From the NCBI RefSeq assembly GCF_013523165.1, contig NZ_JAAMQI010000027.1:1-48638 (forward strand): 48,638 nucleotides of DNA, written 5' to 3'. Origin of the DNA: Pseudomonas entomophila. GTDB taxonomy: Bacteria; Pseudomonadota; Gammaproteobacteria; Pseudomonadales; Pseudomonadaceae. Under the pieces are notes generated by a model that was given only the letters and a program-made list of their open reading frames with translations, was not told where the DNA came from and did not search any database. Every line of letters starts with the position of its first letter. The first letter of the stretch is position 1. The position numbers were made by a program, and so were the translations under genes. This document shows positions 8,322-16,362 of the stretch, piece after piece.

Positions 8322-8854
8322 GCATCCTCAGTGTTTTTCAGGTATCCAGCCCGGCCGTGCCGGACAAGGTCCTGACCCATCACGAAGACATCGCGGCCAC
8401 CTTGGCCGAGCATGGCGTGCGTTTCGAGCACTGGCCGGTCGAGAAGGCAGTACGTCCGGGGACGGAGGAGGGCGAGGTCAGGGCGCTTCAGGCACCGGTG
8501 TTCGCGCGCCTGTCAGGTGAGCACGGGTGCACCGTGCTGCGGCTGCTCAACCAGGACGGCGTCGATCAGGGCTCGTTGGGCTGGCGTGAAGAGCATGTGC
8601 AGACGGGCGAGGAAGTGTTCGCGCTGTTGGGCGGACGCGCCGAACTGAGCGTGCGTCTGGACGATCGCGTGCTGTCGGTGTTGTGCGAAAAAGGTGACGT
8701 GCTGACGATACCGGCCGGAGCGCGGCGCTGGCTGGAGCTGGGGGAGCGACCGTTCTGCCTGGCGATCCGTGCCTTCAAGAACGAAGGCGATGCCTTGGCG
8801 CGGTTTACCGGCGACGAGACGGCCAGGGAATTTCCTGGCATCGAGGCGTTCTGA
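8318..8854 (+). CDS. Acireductone-dioxygenase-like cupin with degenerate metal site
   Basis: A 178-residue cupin that aligns along its whole length with acireductone dioxygenase (MtnD) of the methionine salvage pathway. Shared segments include VSSPAVPDKVLTHHEDIAAT, FEHWP, AVLCEKGD-type and IPAGxRxW blocks, and FTGDE..REFPGIE at the end. Of the four metal ligands of the ARD family (HxHxxxE...H) only His93 and Glu99 remain; the second His is Gln95 and the distal His is Arg137. Ordinary ARD chemistry is therefore unlikely. It overlaps the MFS gene by 4 bases. It could be a regulator, a binding protein, or an enzyme with altered chemistry. It should not be annotated simply as mtnD. Confidence 0.85.
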   Translation: MSILSVFQVSSPAVPDKVLTHHEDIAATLAEHGVRFEHWPVEKAVRPGTEEGEVRALQAPVFARLSGEHGCTVLRLLNQDGVDQGSLGWREEHVQTGEEVFALLGGRAELSVRLDDRVLSVLCEKGDVLTIPAGARRWLELGERPFCLAIRAFKNEGDALARFTGDETAREFPGIEAF

Positions 8855-8944
8855 GAGGGGTGACGTGCCGTTCGCAAGGCAGGCCGATGTTCACAGGGCG
8901 AGGTCCGATGAACGTGGGCGTGCCTTACGAAGCCCGAACCGTCA

Positions 8945-9217
8945 TTAGCGGTAGGTAGGCAGGGCGAAGCGTTGCTGGCTTTGCAGCATGTTGATCACCG
9001 GCAGCTCGCTGGCTTGTTCGGCCAGGTCACGGCGGATGGCGCTGATGGCCCAGGACAGTTGCTCGGCGCTGTGCAGCTGGCCGTAGGACAGCACGCGGCG
9101 GGTGACCTTGCCGTCGGCACCGCGCAGGGTCAGCAAGATGCCGCCATCGGGACGCGGCTGGGTAGCGACTTGGTAGGCAGCGAATACCGAGGCGAATTTC
9201 TCTTGAATGAGGTTCAT
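8945..9217 (-). CDS. DUF3509 domain protein
   Basis: A 90-residue small soluble protein of the Pseudomonas-restricted DUF3509 family, recognised by the QEKFASVFAAYQV start, the LTLRGADGK..RRVLS strand region and the RRDLAEQASELPVINML segment. Function is unknown. The ATG at 9217 has GGAG 6 bases upstream (in CGGGAGTTGGACATG); an in-frame TTG two codons upstream sits inside that spacer and is rejected. It is divergent from the ankyrin gene across an AT-rich control region. Confidence 0.85.
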   Translation of the reverse strand: MNLIQEKFASVFAAYQVATQPRPDGGILLTLRGADGKVTRRVLSYGQLHSAEQLSWAISAIRRDLAEQASELPVINMLQSQQRFALPTYR

Positions 9218-9340
9218 GTCCAACTCCCGAAATGGATGTGTGCAGATTCTGGGTAGAAGGATTGCAGCGAGCGTGCCAGCTTTTTGCTAAAAAAATATCC
9301 TTTAAAATCAATTGCTTAACTATGTGACAATTTCACTGTG

Positions 9341-9378
9341 CCATGCAGAGTGCATGGTCATGCAAATTGCACAGTGCA
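9341..9378. promoter_or_regulatory. Two palindromes in the divergent control region before the ankyrin gene
   Basis: A perfect 7-3-7 palindrome CCATGCA-GAG-TGCATGG lies at 9341-9357 and a second perfect palindrome TGCAC-A-GTGCA at 9368-9378. Both sit in the 250-base region between the divergent DUF3509 and ankyrin genes, next to AT-rich sequence (9285-9320) suitable for promoters. This arrangement fits operator sites for an unidentified dimeric regulator; no regulator is encoded adjacent. Confidence 0.4.
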
Positions 9379-9467
9379 TTTTGCAACGCCAGCAGGCGCG
9401 TGGCCGTGGAACCATCCCCAGACGCCTGCTGCCTAAGCCATTCGACCCGATTGCCAGGAGCACACAG

Positions 9468-10007
9468 ATGACCGATTCGTCGCAGACCCCCGCCGGCGCC
9501 GGCCGCGCCATGACCGAAGAAGAAGCGGTGCAGTTCGCCGAGCAGGTCTTCGATCGGGCCCGTGTGGGGGATGCCGAGATGCTCGAGCGGTTGATCACCA
9601 GCGGGCTGCCGGTCAACCTGCGCAACGGCAAGGGCGACACCCTGCTGATGCTGGCCAGCTACCACGGGCACCATGATGCCGTTCGTGTGCTGCTCAAGCA
9701 CGGCGCCGACCCCCTGATGGCCAACGACCGCGGGCAACTGCCCATCGCGGGCGCGGCCTTCAAGGGCGACCTGCAGATGATCCAGCTGCTGCTCGAAGAG
9801 GGTGTGCCGGTCGACGCCTGTGCCGCCGACGGGCGCACGGCCCTGATGCTGGCCGCCATGTTCAACCGCGTGGAAATGCTCGACTACCTGCTGGAGAAAG
9901 GCGCCGACCCTGCGCGTCGCGACGTGGGCGGTGCCAACGCCCTGGCTGCGGCCCTGACCATGGGCGCCAGTGAGGCGGCCGCGCGGTTGCAGGCCCTGAC
10001 CGACTAA
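9468..10007 (+). CDS. Ankyrin-repeat protein
   Basis: A 179-residue protein with about four ankyrin repeats (for example GDTLLMLASYHGHHDAVRVL, DGRTALMLAAMFNRVEMLDY). It has no signal peptide, so it is probably cytoplasmic and acts by protein-protein contact. AnkB of Pseudomonas, encoded beside the catalase katB, is similar in size, but no catalase is present here. AGGAG is 7 bases before the ATG at 9468. The open frame extends 52 codons upstream across the palindromes, but without a ribosome site or homology. Confidence 0.9.
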   Translation: MTDSSQTPAGAGRAMTEEEAVQFAEQVFDRARVGDAEMLERLITSGLPVNLRNGKGDTLLMLASYHGHHDAVRVLLKHGADPLMANDRGQLPIAGAAFKGDLQMIQLLLEEGVPVDACAADGRTALMLAAMFNRVEMLDYLLEKGADPARRDVGGANALAAALTMGASEAAARLQALTD

Positions 10008-10069
10008 CCGGCGGCGGGTATTTGCGGCTATCCTTGGCGACTTTTTTTCGTCGCTCGCAAGGGGCCACC

Positions 10070-10591
10070 ATGACACACGCACTGCTCGAACTCATCCGCC
10101 TGGTCGGCGCCGGCTGCATGACCGACGACGACATGGCGCGGATCGCCGACGAGGCGGCCCAGGCCTACGCCGACCCGGCCGCCTTCCTCGCGGCCAACCC
10201 GGACATCAACTACGACGACAGCTTCCCGATCCCGCTGGGCGAATGGGTGGTGGTCGGCAGCCTGCCGGACACCGTCCTGTTCCAGGCCGACAGCTACCAG
10301 GCGCTGTACGAGCAGATCGCCGCGTCGTTCGACAAGAGCGTACCGCTGAACCTCAAGGCCAAGCAGCTGGCGCGCACCGAACCACTGACGGCGCTGAACC
10401 GCATCCAGGTGCAGCTGGGCGCATTGAACAAGGAGGCGGGCGGCTACGTGCTGGTCAACTTCAGCCAGCCGCTCGATGACGAACTGCAGATGGTCATGGT
10501 CGGCCAGCACGACCTGGCGCGCGTGCTGGCATTGAGCGAAGAGGTCGGCATCGCCGCCGCCCCAGCGCTCGAGGCGTTGCGCCAGGCCTGA
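10070..10591 (+). CDS. Hypothetical protein
   Basis: A 173-residue acidic soluble protein. The N-terminal 40 residues are helical (ALLELIRLVGAGCMTDDDMA), followed by a region rich in Asp and Pro and a C-terminal alpha/beta-like segment (GYVLVNFSQPLDDELQMVMV). No catalytic motif or known domain is recognised. AGGGG is about 6 bases before the ATG at 10070. It lies 62 bases after the ankyrin gene on the same strand and could share its transcript. Confidence 0.75.
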   Translation: MTHALLELIRLVGAGCMTDDDMARIADEAAQAYADPAAFLAANPDINYDDSFPIPLGEWVVVGSLPDTVLFQADSYQALYEQIAASFDKSVPLNLKAKQLARTEPLTALNRIQVQLGALNKEAGGYVLVNFSQPLDDELQMVMVGQHDLARVLALSEEVGIAAAPALEALRQA

Positions 10592-10601
10592 GGCGAGGGC
10601 G

Positions 10602-11540
10602 TCAGCCCAGTGCCGTGTCGAGGAACATCATCACGGCGAAGCCGCCCATCAGCCCGAGCGTGGCCGACGTCTGGTGGCCATGGCGGTGGGTTTCCGGGAT
10701 CACTTCGTGCGAGACCACGAACAGCATCGCCCCGGCCGCCAGGCCCATGCTGACCGGGTAGGCCAGGGCGAAACCGGTGGAGATCCCCAGGCCGATCACG
10801 GCGCCCAGTGGCTCCATCAGGCCGGAGCCGATCGCCACCATCGCCGCCTTGAAGTTCGACAGGCCGGTGGCCCTTAGCGCCAGGGCCACCGCCAGGCCTT
10901 CCGGGATGTCCTGGATGGCGATGGCGCTGGTCAACGGCAGGCCGACCGCCATGTTGCCGTTGGTGAAACTGACGCCGATGGCCATGCCTTCGGGCAGGTT
11001 GTGCAAGGTGATGGCCAGCACGAACAGCCAGACGCGGTTGATGCGATCGGCCTCCGGCCCCAGCGGGCCGGTGCTTTCGTGCTCATGGGGCGTGAAGCGT
11101 TCCAGGCCGAGCATCAGTAGCACGCCCAGGCCCAGGCCGACCACCACGGTGAAGGCCGCGCCGGTGCCGCTGCCGGTGATCTCCCGCGCGGCCTCCAGCC
11201 CAGGCAGGATCAACGAGAACGAACTGGCTGCCAGCATCATGCCGGCGGCGAAGCCGAGCATCACATCCTGGCTGCGCGTGCTCACGTCGCGCAGCACCAC
11301 CGCCAGCACGGCGCCGAGCGCGGTGGCGGCAAAGCCCGAGAACCCGCCCAGCGCCGCCAGGTGCAGGTTGTGCGCATGGTCGCCGCTGAAGGCATTCCAG
11401 ATGCTCGCCCCCAACAGCGCCAGCACCACCAGCAGGCTCACGCCCAGCCCTGCGCTCAGCCAGGGCGCGGTCTTGATCTGGTCGCGCCAGGCGCTGCGCA
11501 AGGTATTGACGACGACGCTGTCGGTAGTGGCTTGGGGCAT
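10602..11540 (-). CDS. ZIP-family divalent metal transporter (GufA-like)
   Basis: A 312-residue inner-membrane protein with about eight hydrophobic segments. The metal-path motifs of ZIP proteins are present: HNLPEGMAIGVSF in the fourth and IQDIPEGLAVALAL in the fifth conserved helix, plus the later EPLGAVIG and VSHEVIPETHRHGHQ with its His-rich segment. The likely substrate is zinc or a similar divalent cation, imported into the cytoplasm. It converges on the upstream hypothetical gene with only a 10-base gap. The ATG at 11540 follows a GAGGT element. Confidence 0.92.
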   Translation of the reverse strand: MPQATTDSVVVNTLRSAWRDQIKTAPWLSAGLGVSLLVVLALLGASIWNAFSGDHAHNLHLAALGGFSGFAATALGAVLAVVLRDVSTRSQDVMLGFAAGMMLAASSFSLILPGLEAAREITGSGTGAAFTVVVGLGLGVLLMLGLERFTPHEHESTGPLGPEADRINRVWLFVLAITLHNLPEGMAIGVSFTNGNMAVGLPLTSAIAIQDIPEGLAVALALRATGLSNFKAAMVAIGSGLMEPLGAVIGLGISTGFALAYPVSMGLAAGAMLFVVSHEVIPETHRHGHQTSATLGLMGGFAVMMFLDTALG

Positions 11541-11663
11541 GCAGACCTCGTGGCGGGTGAGTGGGCGTGTCAGAGTAGGGCGGATTCGCGGCGCCGGGGT
11601 TCCCTGGCCGGGACGAATGACGGACCATGGACAGCGATCGAAGACAGGCGCGGGAGCATCGGT

Positions 11664-11867
11664 ATGGGTTCGACGTTCAACGGGCTGGTCGGCTTGATCC
11701 TACTCGGGTTCGACCTCTGGGCGCTCGCCAACGTTCTCGGCAGCGGGGTACAGGGGTGGAAGAAAGGCCTCTGGAGTGTGTGGGTCGTGGGGGCACCGGT
11801 GATCGGGGTCATCGTCTGGGGCATTGCCGGGCCTCGGTGGCGGCGAAGGGGTGGGCCGACGCGGTGA
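11664..11867 (+). CDS. Small membrane protein resembling the PLDc_N family
   Basis: A 67-residue protein with two transmembrane helices (LVGLILLGFDLWALANVL and VWVVGAPVIGVIVWGI) joined by a short basic loop and ending in an Arg-rich tail. The WALANVL...K..W...V...PVIG..VW pattern is that of PLDc_N-type (phospholipase D nuclease N-terminal) small proteins, which lack any nuclease domain. GGGAG lies 7 bases before the ATG. The function is unknown. Confidence 0.75.
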   Translation: MGSTFNGLVGLILLGFDLWALANVLGSGVQGWKKGLWSVWVVGAPVIGVIVWGIAGPRWRRRGGPTR

Positions 11868-11877
11868 CGGGGTTTGT

Positions 11878-12010
11878 GGGCCCGTTGGGCCCAATCGCGG
11901 CGCAGGGGCCGCTCCTACAGTTGGACCGCGGTGCTGATTTGCCAGAACGACGCCGCTCTCCTGTAGGAGCGGCCCCTGTGCCGCGATTGGGCCCAACGGG
12001 CCCATGAAAT
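11878..12010. repeat. Inverted pair of REP elements
   Basis: A minus-oriented copy (11878-11920, GGGCCCGTTGGGCCC ... CGCTCCTACAG) faces a plus-oriented copy (11961-12010, GTAGGAGCGGCCCCTGTGCC ... GGGCCCAACGGGCCC). They are separated by about 40 bases and form a BIME-like unit between the PLDc_N-like gene and the LTA synthase-family gene. Nothing else is visible up to 12231. Confidence 0.85.
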
Positions 12011-12231
12011 CAGCCACCCCGTGGATCAGGTAAAACCTGTATAGACAGCGCTCTCCTGCGGCCCAACCTGACATGTTCCTGCCCTCCCGACACAATTTTC
12101 ACACTGGATTGCCCACACTCCGCGCCGCACAATACGGCCTTGGCCCAATGGCCGCCGCGCAAGACACCCCCCGCCAGTGCATGGCAGGTGCCTGCGCCTC
12201 TTCGAAAACCGCCTGTCCAGGACCCTCGTTC

Positions 12232-14310
12232 ATGGCTAATCCGGATGCCCTGAAGCAACCCGCGCCGTCGCGCACGTTCGCCCCCACGCTCACGTCCCAC
12301 CTGGCCTACACGCTGCTCAGCGGCCTGGCGATCATGCTGATGCTCAGCCTGGTGCGCCTGGCGCTGCTGCTCTACAACAGCGACATGATCGGTCAGACAC
12401 CCTACTCGACCGTGGCCGAGGGCTTCCTCAACGGCCTGCGCTTCGACCTGCGCGTGGTGGTGTACGTCAGCATCCCGCTGCTGCTGGCCATGCTCAGCCC
12501 CTGGGCCATGGCGCGCCGTGGCGTGTTCCGCCTGTGGCTGACGCTGGCGTCCAGCGCCGTGCTGTTCCTCGGGCTGGTGGAGATGGACTTCTACCGGGAA
12601 TTCCACCAGCGCCTCAACGGCCTGGTCTTCCAGTACATCAAGGAAGACCCCAAGACCGTGATGAGCATGCTCTGGTACGGCTTCCCGGTGGTGCGCTACC
12701 TGCTCGCCTGGGCGTTCGGCACCTGGCTGATCAGCCTGGTGTTCAAAGGCATCGACCGTCTGACCCGTGGCCCGGCACGTCAGCCCGGCCAGGTCGCAGG
12801 CCGGCGCGTCACGCCCTGGTACAACCGCCTGGCGGTGTTCATGGTGGTGCTGCTGGTGGCGGTGGTCGCGGCCCGCGGCACCCTGCGCCAGGGCCCGCCC
12901 ATGCGCTGGGGCGATGCCTTCACCACCGACTCGAACTTCGTCAACCAGCTGGGCCTCAACGGCACCCTGACGCTGATCGACGCGGCCAAGAGCCGCTTCG
13001 GCGAGGACCGCGCCAACATCTGGAAGGCCACGCTGGACCCCCAGCAGGCCCAGCAGACCGTGCGTGAGCTGTTGCTGACCCCCCATGACACCCTGGTGGA
13101 TGCCGACAGCGCCGCCGTGCGCCGCGACTTCGTGCCGCCGGCCGAGCGCACGCTGCCGATCCGCAACGTGGTGGTAATCCTGATGGAAAGCTTCGCCGGC
13201 CATTCGGTGGGCGCACTGGGCAGCCGCAACGACATCACCCCGAACTTCGACCGCCTGACCAAGCAGGGGCTGCTGTTCGACCGGTTCTTCTCCAACGGCA
13301 CCCACACCCACCAGGGCATGTTCGCCACCATGGCGTGCTTCCCCAACCTGCCGGGGTTCGAGTACCTGATGCAGACACCCGAGGGCGGGCACAAGCTGTC
13401 CGGTCTGCCGGCATTGCTCAGCGCCCGCGACTATGACGATGTGTATGTCTACAACGGCGACTTCGCCTGGGACAACCAGTCCGGGTTCTTCGGCAACCAG
13501 GGCATGACCACCTTCATCGGCCGCAACGACTTCGTCAATCCGGTGTTCTCCGACCCGACCTGGGGCGTGTCCGACCAGGACATGTTCGACCGGGCCAACG
13601 AGGAGCTGTCGCACAACTACGGCAAGAAGCCGTTCTATGCCTTGCTGCAGACGCTGTCCAACCACACGCCGTATGCCTTGCCCAAGGACCTGCCGGTCAA
13701 GCCGGTCACCGGCCAGGGGCGTCTGGACGAACACCTGACCGCCATGCGCTACTCCGACTGGGCGCTGGGCCAGTTCTTCGAGAAGGCCAGCAAGCAGCCG
13801 TACTACAAGGACACCTTGTTCGTGATCGTCGGTGACCACGGCTTCGGCAACCACCAGCAGGTCACCGAACTGGACCTGGGCCGCTTCAACGTGCCGCTGC
13901 TGTTGATCGCACCGGGCATCCAGGACGCCTTCGGCGCGGTCAACCATACCGTCGGCACCCAGGTCGACATCGTGCCGACCATCATGGGCCGCCTGGGCGG
14001 CGAGACCCGTCACCAGTGCTGGGGCCGTGACCTGCTCAACCTGCCGGCGGGCGATCCGGGCATCGGCATCATCAAGCCGTCGGGCAGCGAGCAGATCGTC
14101 GGCCTGGTCCAGGGCGATCGCATTCTGATCGAGTCCAAGGACATGTCGCCGCGCCTGTACCGCTACCAGCTGGGCAGCGAGTTCAAGGCCGAACTGATCG
14201 ACAGCCCTGATCAGCCGGACTTGGTGAAGAAGCTCGAGTCCTACATCCAGACGGCCACCAAGAGCCTGCTGGACAACACGGCGGGCGTGGTGCACGGCGT
14301 GCCTGAATGA
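12232..14310 (+). CDS. LTA synthase-family / phosphoglycerol transferase-like membrane sulfatase-fold protein
   Basis: A 692-residue inner-membrane enzyme with about five transmembrane helices in the first 215 residues and a periplasmic sulfatase-fold domain (about 305-650). The metal and nucleophile positions of the LtaS/OpgB family can be placed: Glu319 in VVVILMESFAGHS, a Thr in SNGTHTHQG (Thr357/Thr359), and Asp535-His536 in VIVGDHGFGNH. Gram-negative members transfer phosphoglycerol or phosphoethanolamine-like groups to envelope glycans or lipids; the acceptor here is unknown. The ATG at 12232 has AGGA about 9 bases upstream. The frame is open upstream but covers a promoter-like region after the REP pair. 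Confidence 0.9.
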   Translation: MANPDALKQPAPSRTFAPTLTSHLAYTLLSGLAIMLMLSLVRLALLLYNSDMIGQTPYSTVAEGFLNGLRFDLRVVVYVSIPLLLAMLSPWAMARRGVFRLWLTLASSAVLFLGLVEMDFYREFHQRLNGLVFQYIKEDPKTVMSMLWYGFPVVRYLLAWAFGTWLISLVFKGIDRLTRGPARQPGQVAGRRVTPWYNRLAVFMVVLLVAVVAARGTLRQGPPMRWGDAFTTDSNFVNQLGLNGTLTLIDAAKSRFGEDRANIWKATLDPQQAQQTVRELLLTPHDTLVDADSAAVRRDFVPPAERTLPIRNVVVILMESFAGHSVGALGSRNDITPNFDRLTKQGLLFDRFFSNGTHTHQGMFATMACFPNLPGFEYLMQTPEGGHKLSGLPALLSARDYDDVYVYNGDFAWDNQSGFFGNQGMTTFIGRNDFVNPVFSDPTWGVSDQDMFDRANEELSHNYGKKPFYALLQTLSNHTPYALPKDLPVKPVTGQGRLDEHLTAMRYSDWALGQFFEKASKQPYYKDTLFVIVGDHGFGNHQQVTELDLGRFNVPLLLIAPGIQDAFGAVNHTVGTQVDIVPTIMGRLGGETRHQCWGRDLLNLPAGDPGIGIIKPSGSEQIVGLVQGDRILIESKDMSPRLYRYQLGSEFKAELIDSPDQPDLVKKLESYIQTATKSLLDNTAGVVHGVPE

Positions 14311-14487
14311 GGGTGACGGTTCAGGGTGTGTCGCGGCGACGCGACCTCCCTGCGCCGCAGCATCGGGCGGGCTCAGCCCGTCGGATTTTCAGGCATGCAG
14401 GCGCATGTTCGGCTGAACGAAAGCCCGAGCATGGCGGTCAAGCTAGAACGGGCGTCATTCAACGTTTTTCAGGGCGAGGTCTATTTG

Positions 14488-14724
14488 ATGAAAGAATGGG
14501 AAATCACTTTTCTGGACCAGAACGGTGTGCAGAGTTCCCTGGCCTACGACGCCGATGAATGCCCCAGCAAGGAAGAGGCGGCGCAGTGGATCCGGGCCAA
14601 GCTGTTCCCGGTCATGGCGCAGGCTGACCTGAACGACCTGCAAGGTCGCGTGGAGTCGCCTACCGAACGCGTACTCAAGGAGCAGAACAGCGTCATCATC
14701 CTCGGTATCAGCGAAAAGGCCTGA
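14488..14724 (+). CDS. Small hypothetical protein
   Basis: A 78-residue acidic soluble protein beginning MKEWEITFLDQNGV. GAGGT lies about 8 bases before the ATG at 14488. No known domain is recognised. It is followed by a GC-rich hairpin and lies between the LTA synthase-family gene and rraB on the same strand. An upstream in-frame start would lengthen it but lacks a ribosome site. Confidence 0.7.
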   Translation: MKEWEITFLDQNGVQSSLAYDADECPSKEEAAQWIRAKLFPVMAQADLNDLQGRVESPTERVLKEQNSVIILGISEKA

Positions 14725-14768
14725 ACGGCCCTTGGCAAGCGCCCCTTCAGAGCGCTAACGTGTCACTC

Positions 14769-14791
14769 GGCGGCCGCCTTTCCAGGCCGCC
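14769..14791 (+). terminator. Hairpin after the small hypothetical gene
   Basis: A 7-bp perfect stem GGCGGCC/GGCCGCC with a 9-base loop lies about 45 bases after the stop at 14724. The following sequence (CCTTCAAC) lacks a strong T run, so factor-independent termination is only possible. Confidence 0.35.
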
Positions 14792-14902
14792 CCTTCAACA
14801 CCGCTCCACATCGAAGCAAGCAGCTCGCATTACCTGGCGTTCAGGCGCCTGGCAGGTGCCTACGCACTGAAAGTCTATCCATGCACTCCAGGAGGACGTT
14901 TC

Positions 14903-15235
14903 ATGAGCAGCCATAACGAAGATGTCAGCAGCAGTGTCCTGCGGCAGATGAAGGACGGGGGGTTCGACTTCACCCGCATTCATCCCATCGAGTTCTACGC
15001 CACCTTCCCTGACGAGGCCTGCGCCCGCGAGGCGGCTGGGCAGTTCCGTGGGGAATCTCTCAACGCGCAAGTCTCCGAACTCGACGACGGTGCCTGGCAC
15101 TTGCAGTTGAGCAAGGTCATGTACGCCACCTACAAAGGCATCGGGGCGTTCGAGCAGGCGTTCGAGTCGGCGGTTTCGCCCCTGGGTGGCGAAGTCGAAG
15201 GCTGGGGCGTCAAGCACGAGCGGTTGCTGGCCTGA
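14903..15235 (+). CDS. rraB: Ribonuclease E inhibitor RraB-type protein
   Basis: A 110-residue acidic protein of the RraB family, recognised by the N-terminal SSVLRQMKDGGFDFTRIHPIEFYATFP, the AREAAGQFRGE segment and the C-terminal GGEVEGWGVKHE. RraB proteins bind RNase E and modulate RNA turnover in the cytoplasm. GGAGG lies 7 bases before the ATG. The gene is followed by a 190-base gap without any other gene. Confidence 0.85.
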   Translation: MSSHNEDVSSSVLRQMKDGGFDFTRIHPIEFYATFPDEACAREAAGQFRGESLNAQVSELDDGAWHLQLSKVMYATYKGIGAFEQAFESAVSPLGGEVEGWGVKHERLLA

Positions 15236-15425
15236 CGTGTTCCGCAGTGTTCCATTGACAAGCACCAGCCCGTGCCCCTTGGTCGTGCCGTGGACAAGGG
15301 GAGGGGTGGTTGCCGACCCCGTTCGAGGTGTGCGTACCTGCGGCGCTGATCGCCACAGGTCGTTAATCGTTGCCCGTTCGAACGCCAGCCGCTAAGGTCG
15401 CCGCCTCGATCGCACAGAGGCAACC

Positions 15426-16292
15426 ATGGGCTACCTATTCGTCGTCGCGCTGATTCAGGCGTTTTCCTTCAACCTCATCGGTGAGTACCTGGCCGGCCAG
15501 GTGGACAGCTACTTTGCCGTGCTGGCCCGGGTGATCCTGGCCGGCCTGGTGTTCCTGCCGCTGACCCGCTGGCGCCAGGTCGAGCCGCGCTTTCTGCGCG
15601 CCATGCTGCTCATCGGCGCCTTGCAGTACGGCATCACCTACGTGTGCCTGTACCTGAGCTTCCGGGTGCTCAGCGTGCCGGAGGTGCTGTTGTTCACCAT
15701 CCTCACGCCGTTGCACGTGACCCTGATCGAAGATGCCCTCAACCGGCGCTTCAATGCCTGGGCCCTGGTGGCGGCCGGGGTAGCGGTGGCGGGCGCGGCG
15801 GTGATCCGCTTCGACACCTTGAGCGGGGACTTCTTCGTCGGTTTCCTGCTGCTGCAGCTGGCCAACTTCACCTACGCCGCCGGCCAGGTGCTGTACCGTC
15901 ACCTGATCGCCCGGCACCCGAGCGACCAGCCGCACTACCGGCGCTTCGGCTACTTCTACCTGGGTGCGTTGCTGGTGGTGCTGCCGGCGTTTCTCGCATT
16001 CGGCAACGCCCAGCACCTGCCCAGCACCGACAGCCAGTGGCTGGTGCTGCTGTTTCTGGGCCTGTGCCCGACGGCGCTGGGGTTGTACTGGTGGAACAAG
16101 GGCGCTTGCCTGGTACCGGGCGCGACCCTGGCGGTGATGAACAACCTGCATGTGCCCGTCGGCCTGGTGCTTAACCTGCTGATCTGGAATCAGGCCCAGC
16201 CCCTGGGCCGGTTGCTGGTGGGCGGGGCGATCATCCTGGCCTCGGTGTGGCTCAGTCGTTTGGGCACACGGGGCCTGCCGCGAGCGGCTTGA
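15426..16292 (+). CDS. EamA-family (DMT) transporter
   Basis: A 288-residue inner-membrane protein with ten predicted helices arranged as two EamA repeats (for example LPLTRWRQVEPRFLRAMLLIG, and the C-terminal ALGLYWWNKGACLVPGATLA). The family exports metabolites or amino acids, often carboxylated ones; the substrate is unknown. GAGG lies 6 bases before the ATG. A strong terminator follows 15 bases after the stop. A second EamA gene lies just beyond in the opposite orientation, but the two proteins are not close copies. Confidence 0.9.
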   Translation: MGYLFVVALIQAFSFNLIGEYLAGQVDSYFAVLARVILAGLVFLPLTRWRQVEPRFLRAMLLIGALQYGITYVCLYLSFRVLSVPEVLLFTILTPLHVTLIEDALNRRFNAWALVAAGVAVAGAAVIRFDTLSGDFFVGFLLLQLANFTYAAGQVLYRHLIARHPSDQPHYRRFGYFYLGALLVVLPAFLAFGNAQHLPSTDSQWLVLLFLGLCPTALGLYWWNKGACLVPGATLAVMNNLHVPVGLVLNLLIWNQAQPLGRLLVGGAIILASVWLSRLGTRGLPRAA

Positions 16293-16307
16293 GCGTCGTC
16301 GACGAAC

Positions 16308-16330
16308 AGGCTGCCATGGCAGCCTTTTCT
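16308..16330. terminator. Rho-independent terminator between convergent EamA genes
   Basis: A perfect palindrome AGGCTGCCATGGCAGCCT (16308-16325) is followed immediately by TTTTCTTC. It serves the upstream EamA gene; the minus-strand gene ends at 16363 and may use its reverse side less efficiently. Confidence 0.8.
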
Positions 16331-16362
16331 TCATGGGGACGCCGCGACAGGAATGCGGCGCT

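Noticed and set aside
12010..14295. A 761-codon minus-strand frame opposite the LTA synthase-family gene
   Set aside because: Composition is His/Gln/Val-rich without domains, a typical antisense shadow of a high-GC gene.
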